This document shows positions 1 to 8,733 of a stretch of 64,000 nucleotides of DNA, in pieces. The notes under the pieces are model-generated. The model searched no databases. It saw only the letters and a program-made list of their open reading frames with translations, and was not told the origin of the DNA. Source of the DNA: Actinokineospora globicatena. GTDB lineage: Bacteria > Actinomycetota > Actinomycetes > Mycobacteriales > Pseudonocardiaceae. The stretch lies in contig NZ_JAMTCR010000002.1 of the NCBI RefSeq assembly GCF_024171945.1, positions 806,001 through 870,000 of the forward strand, given 5' to 3'. How positions within the stretch are numbered: position 1 is the first letter of the stretch; the number at the start of each line of letters is the position of its first letter. The translations under genes were made by a program, and so were the position numbers.

Positions 1-52
1 CGTGGTACCCCATCCAGCGGGTTGGCAACGGCTGATGCGGAGTGGTGATCCG

Positions 53-253
53 ATGGCTACCGCACTGTGGATAGTGGCGGCGCTGGTCGCCGTGGCGATC
101 CTCGCCTGGAGACTGCGAAAGGCCAACACCACACTTGAGACGATCCTGCGCACCGAGCGCGACCGGGTCGACCCGGTCGACGACGACACCGACGAGTCCG
201 ACGACCCCGCCGAGGAGCCGCACTCGGTGGGCCGGGACCGCTGGCACCGCTAG
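53..253 (+). CDS. Small single-pass membrane protein, unknown function
   Basis: Encodes 66 residues. A hydrophobic segment near residues 4-20 is followed by a basic Arg-Leu-Arg-Lys stretch, a helical linker and an acidic tail rich in Asp/Glu. This layout suggests one N-terminal membrane helix with a charged cytoplasmic tail. The frame is open to the left edge, so a longer upstream form cannot be excluded; the ATG at 53 has a CGGAG-like ribosome-binding site and places the hydrophobic segment at the N-terminus. I do not recognise the family. A perfect palindrome CCCCGATCGGGG follows at 261-272. Confidence 0.5.
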   Translation: MATALWIVAALVAVAILAWRLRKANTTLETILRTERDRVDPVDDDTDESDDPAEEPHSVGRDRWHR

Positions 254-322
254 GCAAGTCCCCCGATCGGGGCTGTGGATAACTTTCTCCGCCCCCGCCG
301 CGAAATCCCTACTGTCGCGGAC

Positions 323-799
323 ATGGCATTCAACCTGGAATACACCAGCAAGCGACAGGACCTCAGCTACGCGTTGACCGTGGCCGCCGATGACGACGGC
401 GAGATCGGCATCGACGTCATCGCCAAGGACGACCACGGTGGCGTCGCCGCCGAGGGCACGTTGCGGCTGCCGCCCGGCGGCGCGGCGGAGACGGCGAAAC
501 TCCTGCGGGAGGCGCTCGTCGCGATCACCGCCCTGGAGAACAAGCGGCGCGTGGTGGGCAACGCGAACCAACCGTGGTCGGCCGAGCAGGACTCCACCTT
601 GCGCGAGGCCTGGCTCGCCCATCCCCCGAGTCGGTCGGCCACCGAGGTCATCCGAGAACTGGCCACCCTGCGGCAGCGCTCCCCCGCCGCGATCCGGGCC
701 CGGCTCCCCCGGGTCGGCTGCGATCCGGACGTCAGCGGCAGGCTGCTCACCGAGGCCTCCGCCGCCATTGTCGGCCGCGACGCGGTGATCGCCTCCTGA
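323..799 (+). CDS. Hypothetical protein with a Myb/SANT-like helical domain
   Basis: Encodes 158 residues. The N-terminal half (residues about 1-75) is a predicted strand-rich region of unknown type. Around residues 83-135 a PWSAEQD...L...W segment followed by RSPAAIRARLPRVG resembles the Myb/SANT-like helical domain often found at the ends of actinobacterial nucleic-acid proteins. The start at 323 is chosen because TACTGT lies exactly 7 nt upstream, the arrangement of a leaderless transcript; an in-frame ATG at 275 has no such support. DNA binding is inference. Confidence 0.6.
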   Translation: MAFNLEYTSKRQDLSYALTVAADDDGEIGIDVIAKDDHGGVAAEGTLRLPPGGAAETAKLLREALVAITALENKRRVVGNANQPWSAEQDSTLREAWLAHPPSRSATEVIRELATLRQRSPAAIRARLPRVGCDPDVSGRLLTEASAAIVGRDAVIAS

Positions 800-1248
800 C
801 CCAGCCCGCTCCTGGGCACGTGTCCCCCGGTCCCCCGGCTCCAGCCGGTGAGCAACACCCGGTTGGCCACCGCCCACCTCGGACATAGGGAGAAATCATG
901 TAGTGACGCGATACCCCAGCGGTCGGAGGTGATTGCCGCCTCCGACGGGGACAACACCAGCAGTTCGGGGTGGCGCCGGTCTGGAGTGATCTGCGGCCCG
1001 CTGGTGTCCGGCAACCCGTTGCCGGACGGCGGTCCCGTCAGTACCAATTCGAACGGTGGTGGTTGGGCTCAGCAGTCCTTGCGGTATCAGGACTACGGGC
1101 ACCAGCCGGTTGTCCAGCAGATTGCTGTCCACTTCGGACAGCGCGGTCGAACTCGGGTTCTCGCTGGTCCGATCATGGGACGCGGCCGGGGGTTGACGGG
1201 TCGGGACTAGGCCGACCGAGTGATTGACGTGCCTTGATCAAACTTCTT
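800..1248. other. Intergenic stretch without a supportable gene
   Basis: About 450 bases separate the preceding gene from the promoter of the hexosaminidase gene. Open frames exist on both strands, but none has a good ribosome-binding site, a leaderless -10 box or a recognisable domain. Confidence 0.5.
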
Positions 1249-1262
1249 ATGGTCTAGACCAT
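1224..1262 (+). promoter_or_regulatory. Hexosaminidase promoter with DasR-type operator (dre)
   Basis: A perfect 14-bp palindrome ATGGTCTAGACCAT lies at 1249-1262. Its core TGGTCTAGACCA matches the known consensus of the DasR/NagR GntR-family repressor, which senses aminosugar phosphates. A possible promoter TTGACG (1224-1229) with an 18-bp spacer and TATGGT (1248-1253) overlaps it, so a bound repressor would block transcription. The downstream gene is a secreted beta-N-acetylhexosaminidase, a classical DasR target. Confidence 0.8.
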
Positions 1263-1288
1263 CTGTCCGACGTGCCTGGGAGGGTTCG

Positions 1289-3211
1289 ATGCGCAGGACT
1301 TGGCGCACGGTCGTGGTGGCCACGGCGGCGTTGCTGGTGATCCCAGCAGCCGCGGCACCAGCCGCGCCGATCGCGACCGTCGAACCGGGCGTGCAGCGGT
1401 TGCTGCCCCGTCCGGTGACGGCGGTGGCGACCGGGCGGGCTCCGTTCACCCTCACCGAGGACAGCCACATCGTCGCCAGGGGTGGGGCCGAGCGGGTCGG
1501 CGACTACCTCGGTGACCTGCTGCGGCCCGCCACCGGGTACCGGCTGCCGGTGACCGGGCGGAGTCCGCGGCGCGGCGACATCGTGCTCGACCTCGGTCGG
1601 GGCAAGGCACCCGAGGGGCACGAGGCCGAGGGGTACCGGCTGGTGACCGACGAGCGCTCGGCGACCATCTCCGCCGACACCCCCGCGGGCCTGTTCCTCG
1701 GCGTGCAGACCTTCCGGCAGCTGCTGCCCGCGTGGGCGGAGAGCCGGACCAGGGTCAGCACAGCGTGGCGGGCGCAGGCGGCGCGGATCAGCGACTACCC
1801 GCGGTTCGGGTACCGGGGCGTCATGCTCGACGTCGCCCGCAGCTACCTGACGGTGGCCGAGATCAAGCGGTACATCGACTCCGCCGTGCGGTTCAAGGTC
1901 AACACGCTGCACCTGCACCTGACCGACGACCAGGCGTGGCGGATCGCGATCAGCACACCGGCGGACAACCCGTCGGGGCTGGACTACGACGCGCTCACCC
2001 GGGTCGGGTCGCGTGGTGGTGCCGACATCTACGCCAACGGGACCCAGCTCGGCACCGGCCCGGCCACCCGCGGGTACTACACCCAGCACGACTACGCCGA
2101 GATCGTCGCGCACGCCAAGGCCAGGTTCGTCACCCTGGTCCCCGAGATCGACGGGCCGGGCCACACCAACGCCGCGCTGGCCTCGATCCCGAAGTTGAAC
2201 CCCGACGGCGTGGTCAAGCCGATGAACAACACCGCCGACGTGGGGTACTCGACGCTCGACGCCAACTCGCCGGTCACCTACGAGTTCCTGCGCACCGTCT
2301 TCCGCCAGATCGCCGCGCTGACCCCGGGTCCGTACCTGCACATCGGCGGCGACGAGGCACTGGTGACCGGGCACGACAACTACCTCAGGTACCTGCGCGA
2401 ACTCCTGCCCGAGGTGGCCGCGCTCGGCAAGCTGCCGATGGGCTGGAACGAGTACGCCGCGGTAGACCTGCCACCCGGCGCGGTGATCCACTTCTGGCGC
2501 GGCTCGACGCTGGCGGACGTGCTCAAGCAGGTGGCCAGGGGCGCGAAGGTCGTCATGTCCCCGGCAGGAACCACGTACCTCGACCAGAAGTACGACCCGA
2601 CCAGCCCCATCGGGCTGAGTTGGGCCTGCCGCAACGCATGCGACTTCGACCGGTACTACGACTGGCTCCCGGTCCGCGACGGGCTGACCGAGGCCGACGT
2701 GATCGGGGTGACGGCCCCGCTGTGGTCGGAGACCGTGCGCGGCCTGGCGCAGGCCGAGTGGCTGAGCTACCCGCGCCTGGTGTCCATCGCCGAGGTCGGG
2801 TGGACCCCGCAGGCCGACCGGAACCTGGCCGACTTCACCGCCCGCCTGTCGTCGCTGGGCAGCAGGCTCACCATCGCCGGGATCAACTTCCGCCCCAGCC
2901 CGGCGATCCCCTGGACCACCGACATCTCCGCCCCTGACCAACACACCCGCACCCTCCGCGGCGAGGTAGCCCGTTTCACCGCGCCCTCCGCCGGTACCCC
3001 CCTGGCCACCCTCGACTACGGCGACGGCACCAAGTCCGACGTCACCGTCACCCCCAGCACCCCGGCAGGCCCACTAGCCGCGCCGGGCCTGTGGAAGGCG
3101 AGCACCCCGGACCACCGCTACCCCCGCCCCGGCACCTACCGAGCCACCCTCACCATCACAACCCCCACCGGCGTAGCAACCACCCACTTCACCATCCACG
3201 CCCGCCACTAA
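1289..3211 (+). CDS. Secreted beta-N-acetylhexosaminidase, GH20, with C-terminal PKD-like domain
   Basis: Encodes 640 residues. It removes terminal beta-linked GlcNAc/GalNAc from chitooligosaccharides or wall fragments outside the cell. Residues 1-26 form a signal peptide (MRRTW basic start, Ala/Val core, AAAAPAA). A GH20b-like alpha/beta domain (about 40-165) precedes the TIM barrel (about 170-525). The barrel carries the family HIGGDE motif with the substrate-assisted catalytic pair Asp355-Glu356. The last 90 residues (LDYGDGTKSD... HRYPRPGTYRATLTI) read as a PKD-like beta-sandwich, perhaps for binding. The start has GGGAGG six bases upstream. The upstream dre site predicts GlcNAc-responsive control. 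Confidence 0.93.
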   Translation: MRRTWRTVVVATAALLVIPAAAAPAAPIATVEPGVQRLLPRPVTAVATGRAPFTLTEDSHIVARGGAERVGDYLGDLLRPATGYRLPVTGRSPRRGDIVLDLGRGKAPEGHEAEGYRLVTDERSATISADTPAGLFLGVQTFRQLLPAWAESRTRVSTAWRAQAARISDYPRFGYRGVMLDVARSYLTVAEIKRYIDSAVRFKVNTLHLHLTDDQAWRIAISTPADNPSGLDYDALTRVGSRGGADIYANGTQLGTGPATRGYYTQHDYAEIVAHAKARFVTLVPEIDGPGHTNAALASIPKLNPDGVVKPMNNTADVGYSTLDANSPVTYEFLRTVFRQIAALTPGPYLHIGGDEALVTGHDNYLRYLRELLPEVAALGKLPMGWNEYAAVDLPPGAVIHFWRGSTLADVLKQVARGAKVVMSPAGTTYLDQKYDPTSPIGLSWACRNACDFDRYYDWLPVRDGLTEADVIGVTAPLWSETVRGLAQAEWLSYPRLVSIAEVGWTPQADRNLADFTARLSSLGSRLTIAGINFRPSPAIPWTTDISAPDQHTRTLRGEVARFTAPSAGTPLATLDYGDGTKSDVTVTPSTPAGPLAAPGLWKASTPDHRYPRPGTYRATLTITTPTGVATTHFTIHARH

Positions 3212-3299
3212 CCACACCCACGACTGACCAACCCCACCACCAGCCACACCCACCACTAACCAAACCCCACCACCAGCCACACCCACCGCCAACCAGAGA
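3212..3299. repeat. C-rich 32/33-bp tandem repeat, about 2.7 copies
   Basis: Directly after the hexosaminidase stop codon, units start at 3212 (32 bp), 3244 (33 bp) and 3277 (partial). Each begins CCACACCCACC/G and ends CCCCACCACCAG. The strand is almost free of G. Confidence 0.7.
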
Positions 3300-3304
3300 C
3301 CACG

Positions 3305-3338
3305 CGTCGGGGAGTCGCCCGCACCCGGCTCCCCGACG
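3305..3338 (+). terminator. Hairpin terminator after the hexosaminidase gene
   Basis: A perfect 10-bp stem CGTCGGGGAG (3305-3314) pairs with CTCCCCGACG (3329-3338) around a 14-nt loop. No T-tract follows, which is usual in high-GC actinomycetes. Confidence 0.6.
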
Positions 3339-3556
3339 CCTTCCCTCAACCCGGCCAACGGAAAGTGGCCCGCCAGCGCCCGTGCCGAAGTCGGTTGCCG
3401 CCTTCCGGATGCCGGGCTCTGGCGGCGCTTGCCTGCTTCACGGGACGTGGCCGTCGGGGGTGGTGGGCACCGCAGGTGAAAGACGTCGGCCTAGCAGGGC
3501 GGCGGGTGCGCCAGGTGTGGCAATACGGCCGCGTGGGGAGTGGCGTGGGGAGTGGG

Positions 3557-4360
3557 TCAGGGCTGGAAGGTGTTGGTGAAGGCGGTGCGGGTGGCGGAGT
3601 TGGGGTGGCGGTCGTAGACGGCGAAGGTGACCTGGTCGAAGAACGGGTTTTCGCGGAGGGCGGTGTGGAAGGCCGTGGCCACGGTGGCTGGGTCGTTGGC
3701 GAAGACGCCGCAGCCCCAGGCGCCGAGGAGTAGGCGGCGGTGGTTGTTGGCGGCGGCTACTTGAAGCACGCGGGCGGCTCGGCGGGTGAGGAGGTCGGGG
3801 ATCGTGGGGAGGTGGTGTGGTTGGGTGCGCGCGACGGCGCCGTGGTTTGGGGCGGAGGCGGTGAAGAAGGTGACCGGGTAGGCGTCGGGGAGGAAAGTGC
3901 CCTTGTCGTCCCGGAATACCGGTACCCGGGGCGAGTAGATCACCCGGTCGCTGTAGATGAGTTCTTCGTGGGCGCGGTGGTACGCATAGAAGTCCCCTGC
4001 CGCTCGCAAGCATGGGTACAGCGCGGAACTGCGGGCGAGGCTCTCCTCCTGCGCCTGGGCGCCGTTGAGGAAACCGCCGCCCGCGTTGCGGGCTGAGGCG
4101 AACACGAGTGCCGCGACGTCACCACCCAACCTGCGGGCAGCGGCCAAAGTGGACTCGCCGGTCACCTCGACCTCGGCCACACCAACCTTGGCGTCAACCG
4201 GCACGACCTCATCCGGCAGGTACAACCTGGTCCCGGCCACCGCATGGCGCACTGCCGCGTGAATGTCCACATCGCCCACCGGGCCCGCGTAGCTCCCCCG
4301 CTCCGCGATCTCCACCGTTTCCCGGGCGATTCCCCGCAATCGACTGCTCACGCGGGCCAT
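3557..4360 (-). CDS. Bacterial-type poly(ADP-ribose) glycohydrolase (TIGR02452 family)
   Basis: Encodes 267 residues with a macrodomain fold. Known family members hydrolyse the ribose-ribose bond of poly(ADP-ribose). The signature GGG (residues 94-96) followed by QEE (104-106) is present; Glu105/Glu106 include the catalytic acid known from the Thermomonospora curvata enzyme. The C-terminal LLGAWGCGVFANDP segment is also typical. The start is the ATG at 4360, 34 bp downstream of the signal peptidase stop on the same strand; an upstream in-frame start would lie close to or inside that gene. Location is presumably cytosolic. No ADP-ribosyltransferase is visible nearby. Confidence 0.85.
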   Translation of the reverse strand: MARVSSRLRGIARETVEIAERGSYAGPVGDVDIHAAVRHAVAGTRLYLPDEVVPVDAKVGVAEVEVTGESTLAAARRLGGDVAALVFASARNAGGGFLNGAQAQEESLARSSALYPCLRAAGDFYAYHRAHEELIYSDRVIYSPRVPVFRDDKGTFLPDAYPVTFFTASAPNHGAVARTQPHHLPTIPDLLTRRAARVLQVAAANNHRRLLLGAWGCGVFANDPATVATAFHTALRENPFFDQVTFAVYDRHPNSATRTAFTNTFQP

Positions 4361-4394
4361 GGTCACCCGACCGACTGAACCGCGCAATCGAGTA

Positions 4395-5081
4395 TCAGGC
4401 CTGGACAACCGTCCGCTTGCGCCTGCTCAGGCCGAACACGAGCCAAGCCGCGCCGCCGAGGAACACCAATGCGCCGCCCGCCAATGCAGGGGTGGACCAG
4501 TCGGACTTGTCAGCCGTCGGGGCGCCGTCGAGACCGGCCGCGGTGAACGCGGTGGTCGCGGAAAGAGTCTTTCCATCCACCTTGACCACCACCGCCGTGA
4601 TCGCGGACGCGGGAATGCCGCCGCGCTCCGGGAGGGTGACGTACAAGCGGGAATCCCGGGAGTTGCCCCGGTTGTCCCCCATCACGAAGACCTTGCCCTG
4701 GTCGACCTGCACGCTGAAGGCCCGGGCCATGGGGTCCGCCGCGGTGTAGTCCTCCGAGATCGGCTTGCCGTTGACCGAGACGCGCCCCTCGTCATCCGAG
4801 GCGACGGTGTCCCCGCCCACGGCGACGACCCGCCTCACCAGCTTCTCGGACGATCCCCGGGAGTCCGCCCACACGTCGACCGGGAACACCACGATGTCCC
4901 CGCGCCGCACCTCGTCGCCGCTGATCTCCAACCCGGTCACCGAACTCTCGGCCGGGATCGTCGGCTCCATCGACACACCCGGCTCCGCGTACCGGTCATA
5001 GCTGGGCGCGAAGACAACCGTCAGCGCCAACACCGCCAGGCCGACCACCATCACGGCGACGGGCAACACCGAACCACGCAT
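4395..5081 (-). CDS. lepB: Signal peptidase I family protein with altered general-base position
   Basis: Encodes 228 residues. Signal peptidase I cleaves signal peptides on the outer face of the membrane with a Ser/Lys dyad. An N-terminal helix (about 5-25) precedes box B PGVSMEPTI with the nucleophile Ser37. Box E GDNRGNSRDSR and a second C-terminal helix (about 198-218) ending RRKR are present. In box D the usual KRVVGxxGD lysine is Arg83 (LVRRVVAVGGD); Lys80 lies three residues earlier. The enzyme may therefore be altered or inactive. The start is the ATG at 5081, because in-frame sequence further upstream is the tRNA-Arg gene. Confidence 0.82.
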   Translation of the reverse strand: MRGSVLPVAVMVVGLAVLALTVVFAPSYDRYAEPGVSMEPTIPAESSVTGLEISGDEVRRGDIVVFPVDVWADSRGSSEKLVRRVVAVGGDTVASDDEGRVSVNGKPISEDYTAADPMARAFSVQVDQGKVFVMGDNRGNSRDSRLYVTLPERGGIPASAITAVVVKVDGKTLSATTAFTAAGLDGAPTADKSDWSTPALAGGALVFLGGAAWLVFGLSRRKRTVVQA

Positions 5082-5152
5082 TGATCCCCCCAGATCCCCA
5101 CCAGAGAACAAGAAACCGCAGCCGGGAAAAGTCCCGCTGCGGTGTCTTGGCG

Positions 5153-5225
5153 TGCACCCGAAGGGATTCGAACCCCTAACCTTCTGATCCGTAGTCAGAT
5201 GCTCTATCCGTTGAGCTACGGGTGC
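5153..5225 (-). tRNA. tRNA-Arg (anticodon ACG)
   Basis: This is a 73-nt cloverleaf. The acceptor GCACCCG (5225-5219) pairs with CGGGTGC (5160-5154), and the discriminator is A. The anticodon stem TCTGA/TCAGA encloses the loop CTACGGA, giving anticodon ACG. GGTTCGAATCC is the T-arm. CCA is not encoded. Confidence 0.96.
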
Positions 5226-5260
5226 TTGTTCAGTTGTCACCCAGCGAGCTGGGTGTACAG

Positions 5261-5350
5261 CGGAGGCTCCGGGATTTGAACCCGGGAGGGGCTTTGAACC
5301 CCAACCGCATTAGCAGTGCGGCGCCATAGACCAGACTAGGCGAAGCCTCC
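5261..5350 (-). tRNA. tRNA-Ser (anticodon GCT)
   Basis: This is a 90-nt class II tRNA with a long variable arm. The acceptor GGAGGCT pairs with AGCCTCC and the discriminator is G. The anticodon stem CCGCA/TGCGG holds the loop CTGCTAA, giving anticodon GCT. It is transcribed in the same direction as the tRNA-Arg 35 nt downstream. Confidence 0.96.
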
Positions 5351-5419
5351 CGGGGCCCCTTGGCCGCTCGGGAGGTAAGACTACACAGGTGTCCGCGCGC
5401 AGGGCAAAACACCCCCCGG

Positions 5420-7204
5420 TCAGCGTCGCAGGGCTCGCAAAAGCGCTGGTGGGCGGCCTCCGAAGCCCTCGGCCTCGATCGCGGCGATGGCGACTCGGGG
5501 GAGGTCCCGGACAGCGGGGAAGACCAGGAAGCGGGGGTTCCAGGTGGGGGCGAACTTGGCGTTGAACCGGTAGAGGGTCTCGATCTGCCACCACCGGCTG
5601 CCCACGCGCAGCGCCTTGGCCCAGAGGCGGGCGACCGGGCCCGCGCCGATGCGGCCGCCGCGCTCGAGGGCGGCGCGGAAGACGGCGAAGTTGAGCGAGA
5701 CCCGGGTGACGCCCAGGTCCGGGCAGGCGGCCAGCAGGTCGGCGATCATCAGCTCGTTGAGGCCGTTGTCGCCCACCGCCCGGTCGCGGCGCATGAGGTC
5801 GAGGGAGAGGCCGTCGCGGCCCCACGGGACGAACTGCAGCACGCCTGCGACCTCACCCTCGCGGGCGGCGGTGACCAGGACGCAGTCCGGGTCGTCCGGG
5901 CCCGCCAACCGCGACAGCGCCATGGAGAAGCCGCGTTCGGTCTCGGTGCCGCGCCAGCGCTCGGCCAGGGTGGACAGTTCGGCGCGCTCGGTCTCGTCGA
6001 GGTCGGCCGAGCGGCGGACCTGGACCCCGTACCCGGCCCGGCGGAGCTTGGCGACGGCTTGGCGGACTCCGCGCATGGAGCGGCCGTCGAGGGTGAAGGT
6101 GGTGGTGTCGACGATGGCCTCGTCGCCCAGCTCGATGGCGTCGAGGCCGTAGCGGACCCACACGGTGGCGCCGCGCTCCGAGCAGCCGATGACCGCGGGG
6201 ACCCAGCCGTTCTCCCGGCACCCCGCGAGGAACACCTCGATGGCGCCCGGCCACGCCTCGATGTCGCCGAGCGGGTCACCGGAGGCGAGCGCGACCCCGG
6301 CGAGGACCCGGAACGGCACCGCGGCCTTGCCGGACGGGGAGAACACGACCGACTTGTCCCTGCGCAGCGCGAAGTAGCCGAGCGAGTCCTCGGCGCCGCG
6401 CGCGGACAGCAGTTCCCGCAGCCGCCACTCCGCGTCCGGTGCCAGGCCGGGCTTGGGTTCGGCGGAGCGCAGCAGGAAGTAGCCGCCGAGCAGCAGCGCG
6501 CCGATGCCGAAGGACAGGCCGACGGCGGCGGTGAGGTCGTCGAGCCAGGGCACCGGGTCCACCGGGCCGGACACGCCGATGAGGGCGAGCAGCGCGTGCA
6601 GCGCGCGGTCACCCAGCGGGGCACCCCCGGTGAACCGGGCCGGGGTGCTGCTGAGCAGGACCAGGTTGGCCAGGAACCCGGCCAGCAGCAGCTGCACGGT
6701 GACCCGGACCGCCCGCCACTTGCCGTGCACCGGGTCGGCCTTGGCGGTGAAGTGGCCGCGGGTGGCGATCAGCGCGACGCACAGCACGAGCGCGGTGACC
6801 CCGGAGCCGATGCCGTGCCGCCAGCCCAGGTGCGCGAGCGCGATGAGGCCGGTGACCCCGACGGCGACCTGCCAGGCCCTGCGCTTGCGCCTGCGCAGCG
6901 CGGTGGCGAGCATCAGCAGCATGACGCCGCTGGCCAGGGCCACCACACCGGCCGCGACGGTGGCCTCGGTCGGCAGGTCGAGCCAGCCGCCGATCGTGTC
7001 GCGCAGCCTGCGGCGGCCGACCGGGAGCACGACCGAGACGACCGCGAGCAACCCGACCACCCGGGCCGCCCAGGTCAGCAGTCGCAGCGTCAGTTCGTCA
7101 CTGGGCCGCCACCGGCGACCGTCACCACTGGGCCGCGGCTGGCGGCCCTCGTCCTCGACACCCACGAGCACAGTGTCCTCGCCCACCGGGCCCCGGCGAT
7201 TCAT
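5420..7204 (-). CDS. Phosphatidylglycerol aminoacyltransferase (MprF/LysX N-part-like, DUF2156)
   Basis: Encodes 594 residues. This family transfers an amino acid, usually Lys, from aminoacyl-tRNA to phosphatidylglycerol, lowering membrane negative charge and raising resistance to cationic peptides. The N-terminal 250 residues hold about six hydrophobic segments; the rest is the soluble double-GNAT-like DUF2156 domain (for example [20 protein letters not shown] and [10 protein letters not shown]). Unlike mycobacterial LysX it lacks a fused lysyl-tRNA synthetase. The start at ATG 7204 gives [10 protein letters not shown]; a downstream start before the first helix is possible. It is divergent from scoA (78 bp between). 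The amino acid transferred is unknown. Confidence 0.85.
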   Translation of the reverse strand: MNRRGPVGEDTVLVGVEDEGRQPRPSGDGRRWRPSDELTLRLLTWAARVVGLLAVVSVVLPVGRRRLRDTIGGWLDLPTEATVAAGVVALASGVMLLMLATALRRRKRRAWQVAVGVTGLIALAHLGWRHGIGSGVTALVLCVALIATRGHFTAKADPVHGKWRAVRVTVQLLLAGFLANLVLLSSTPARFTGGAPLGDRALHALLALIGVSGPVDPVPWLDDLTAAVGLSFGIGALLLGGYFLLRSAEPKPGLAPDAEWRLRELLSARGAEDSLGYFALRRDKSVVFSPSGKAAVPFRVLAGVALASGDPLGDIEAWPGAIEVFLAGCRENGWVPAVIGCSERGATVWVRYGLDAIELGDEAIVDTTTFTLDGRSMRGVRQAVAKLRRAGYGVQVRRSADLDETERAELSTLAERWRGTETERGFSMALSRLAGPDDPDCVLVTAAREGEVAGVLQFVPWGRDGLSLDLMRRDRAVGDNGLNELMIADLLAACPDLGVTRVSLNFAVFRAALERGGRIGAGPVARLWAKALRVGSRWWQIETLYRFNAKFAPTWNPRFLVFPAVRDLPRVAIAAIEAEGFGGRPPALLRALRR

Positions 7205-7282
7205 GGCGATCTCGAACACATCGGCCACGGCGTCCGCCCCGCTAGAGTCGCCGGTGCCACACCCAGAAGGAGGGGCACACAC

Positions 7283-8047
7283 ATGGACAAAGTCGTCCCG
7301 AACGCCGCTGCGGCGGTGGCCGACATCCCGGACGGCGCGAGCCTCGCCGTCGGCGGGTTCGGCCTCTGCGGCATCCCGAGCGCCCTCATCCAGGCGCTGC
7401 TCGAGAAGGGCGTCACCGGCCTCGAGGTCACGTCGAACAACTGCGGCGTCGACGACTGGGGCCTCGGCCTGCTGCTGCGCGAGAAGCGCATCAGCAGGAT
7501 GACCAGCTCCTACGTCGGCGAGAACAAGGAGTTCGCGCGGCAGTACCTCTCCGGTGAGCTGGAGGTGGAGCTGACCCCGCAGGGCACGCTGGCCGAGCGG
7601 TTGCGCGCGGGCGGCTCCGGCATCCCGGCGTTCTTCACCCGGACGGGGGTCGGGACGCAGGTCGCCGACGGTGGGGTGCCGTGGCGCTACGACGACGCGG
7701 GCAACGTCTCGGTGTCCTCCCCGGCCAAGGAGGTGCGCGAGTTCGACGGGCACGACTACGTCCTGGAGCGGGCGATCGCCACCGACTTCGGCCTGGTGCG
7801 CGCGTGGAAGGGCGACCGGCACGGCAACCTCGTGTTCCGCGACTCCGCGCAGAACTTCAACCCGCTGTGCGCGATGGCGGGCCGGATCAGCATCGCCGAG
7901 GTGGAGGAGCTGGTGGAGCCGGGCGAGCTGGCCCCCGGTGAGGTCCACCTGCCCGGCATCTTCGTGCAGCGCGTCGTGCTGCTGTCGCCGGAAGAGGCCG
8001 TGGACAAGCGCATCGAGCGCCGGACCGTCCGTACCAAGGAGGCGTGA
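7283..8047 (+). CDS. scoA: 3-oxoacid CoA-transferase subunit A
   Basis: Encodes 254 residues. With ScoB it moves CoA from succinyl-CoA to a 3-oxoacid such as acetoacetate, in ketone-body or branched-chain acid use in the cytosol. The N-terminal [16 protein letters not shown] glycine-rich loop, [16 protein letters not shown] and the central [25 protein letters not shown] are characteristic of subunit A. AAGGAGG lies 8 nt before the ATG. It is followed after one nucleotide by scoB, so the two are co-transcribed and translationally coupled. Confidence 0.93.
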   Translation: MDKVVPNAAAAVADIPDGASLAVGGFGLCGIPSALIQALLEKGVTGLEVTSNNCGVDDWGLGLLLREKRISRMTSSYVGENKEFARQYLSGELEVELTPQGTLAERLRAGGSGIPAFFTRTGVGTQVADGGVPWRYDDAGNVSVSSPAKEVREFDGHDYVLERAIATDFGLVRAWKGDRHGNLVFRDSAQNFNPLCAMAGRISIAEVEELVEPGELAPGEVHLPGIFVQRVVLLSPEEAVDKRIERRTVRTKEA

Positions 8048-8048
8048 G

Positions 8049-8702
8049 ATGGGACTGACCCGCGAGCAGATGGCGGCCCGCGCCGCGGCAGAGCTGTCTG
8101 ACGGCTCTTACGTCAACCTGGGCATCGGCCTGCCGACGCTGGTGCCGAACTACGTCCCCGACGACGTCGAGATCGTGCTCCAGTCGGAGAACGGCATCCT
8201 CGGTGTCGGCCCCTACCCGTGGGCTGGCGAGGAGGACGCCGACCTGATCAACGCGGGCAAGGAGACGGTGACCGTCCGCCGCGGCGCGTCCTTCTTCGAC
8301 TCCGCGCTGTCGTTCGGGATGATCCGCGGCGGCAAGGTGGACGCCGCGATCCTCGGCGCCATGCAGGTGTCCAAGGTCGGTGACATCGCGAACTGGATGA
8401 TCCCCGGCAAGATGGTCAAGGGCATGGGCGGGGCGATGGACCTGGTGCACGGCGCCAAGAAGGTCATCGTGCTGATGGAGCACGTCGCCAAGGACGGCTC
8501 GTACAAGATCGTCAACGAGTGCTCGCTGCCCTACACCGGCCTGCGCGTGGCCCAGCGGATCATCACCGACCTGGCGGTCATCGACATCACCGACGACGGC
8601 CTGGTGCTGCGCGAGGTGGCCCCCGGGGTCAGCGTGGACGAGGTCCGCGCGAAGACCGAGCCCGAGCTGGTCGTCGACGACGTGGTGGAAGCCGCCGTCT
8701 AG
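8049..8702 (+). CDS. scoB: 3-oxoacid CoA-transferase subunit B
   Basis: Encodes 217 residues. It carries the catalytic glutamate of the heterodimer in the [12 protein letters not shown] motif (about residue 51), where the glutamyl-CoA thioester forms. [15 protein letters not shown] near the N-terminus and [19 protein letters not shown] in the middle are family hallmarks, and the length is typical. TGA of scoA, one base and ATG of scoB give near-overlapping stop and start. Confidence 0.93.
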   Translation: MGLTREQMAARAAAELSDGSYVNLGIGLPTLVPNYVPDDVEIVLQSENGILGVGPYPWAGEEDADLINAGKETVTVRRGASFFDSALSFGMIRGGKVDAAILGAMQVSKVGDIANWMIPGKMVKGMGGAMDLVHGAKKVIVLMEHVAKDGSYKIVNECSLPYTGLRVAQRIITDLAVIDITDDGLVLREVAPGVSVDEVRAKTEPELVVDDVVEAAV

Positions 8703-8733
8703 CGCGTTCGGGGGCGGGGGCCGACCCGCCCCC

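Noticed and set aside
848-1210. Possible 120-residue plus-strand protein
   Set aside because: No ribosome-binding site, no leaderless -10 box and no recognisable domain.
1247-2944. Long minus-strand frame across the hexosaminidase gene
   Set aside because: Its translation is Gly/Arg/Val-rich shadow sequence without domains; the plus strand encodes a full GH20 enzyme.
3212-3299. Tandem repeat considered as a CRISPR array
   Set aside because: Units are directly adjacent with no spacers, and only about 2.7 copies are present.
5360-7282. Very long plus-strand open frame running into scoA
   Set aside because: It is the shadow of the aminoacyl-PG synthase gene on the other strand. scoA has its own ATG and AAGGAGG at 7283, and the upstream translation is low-complexity.
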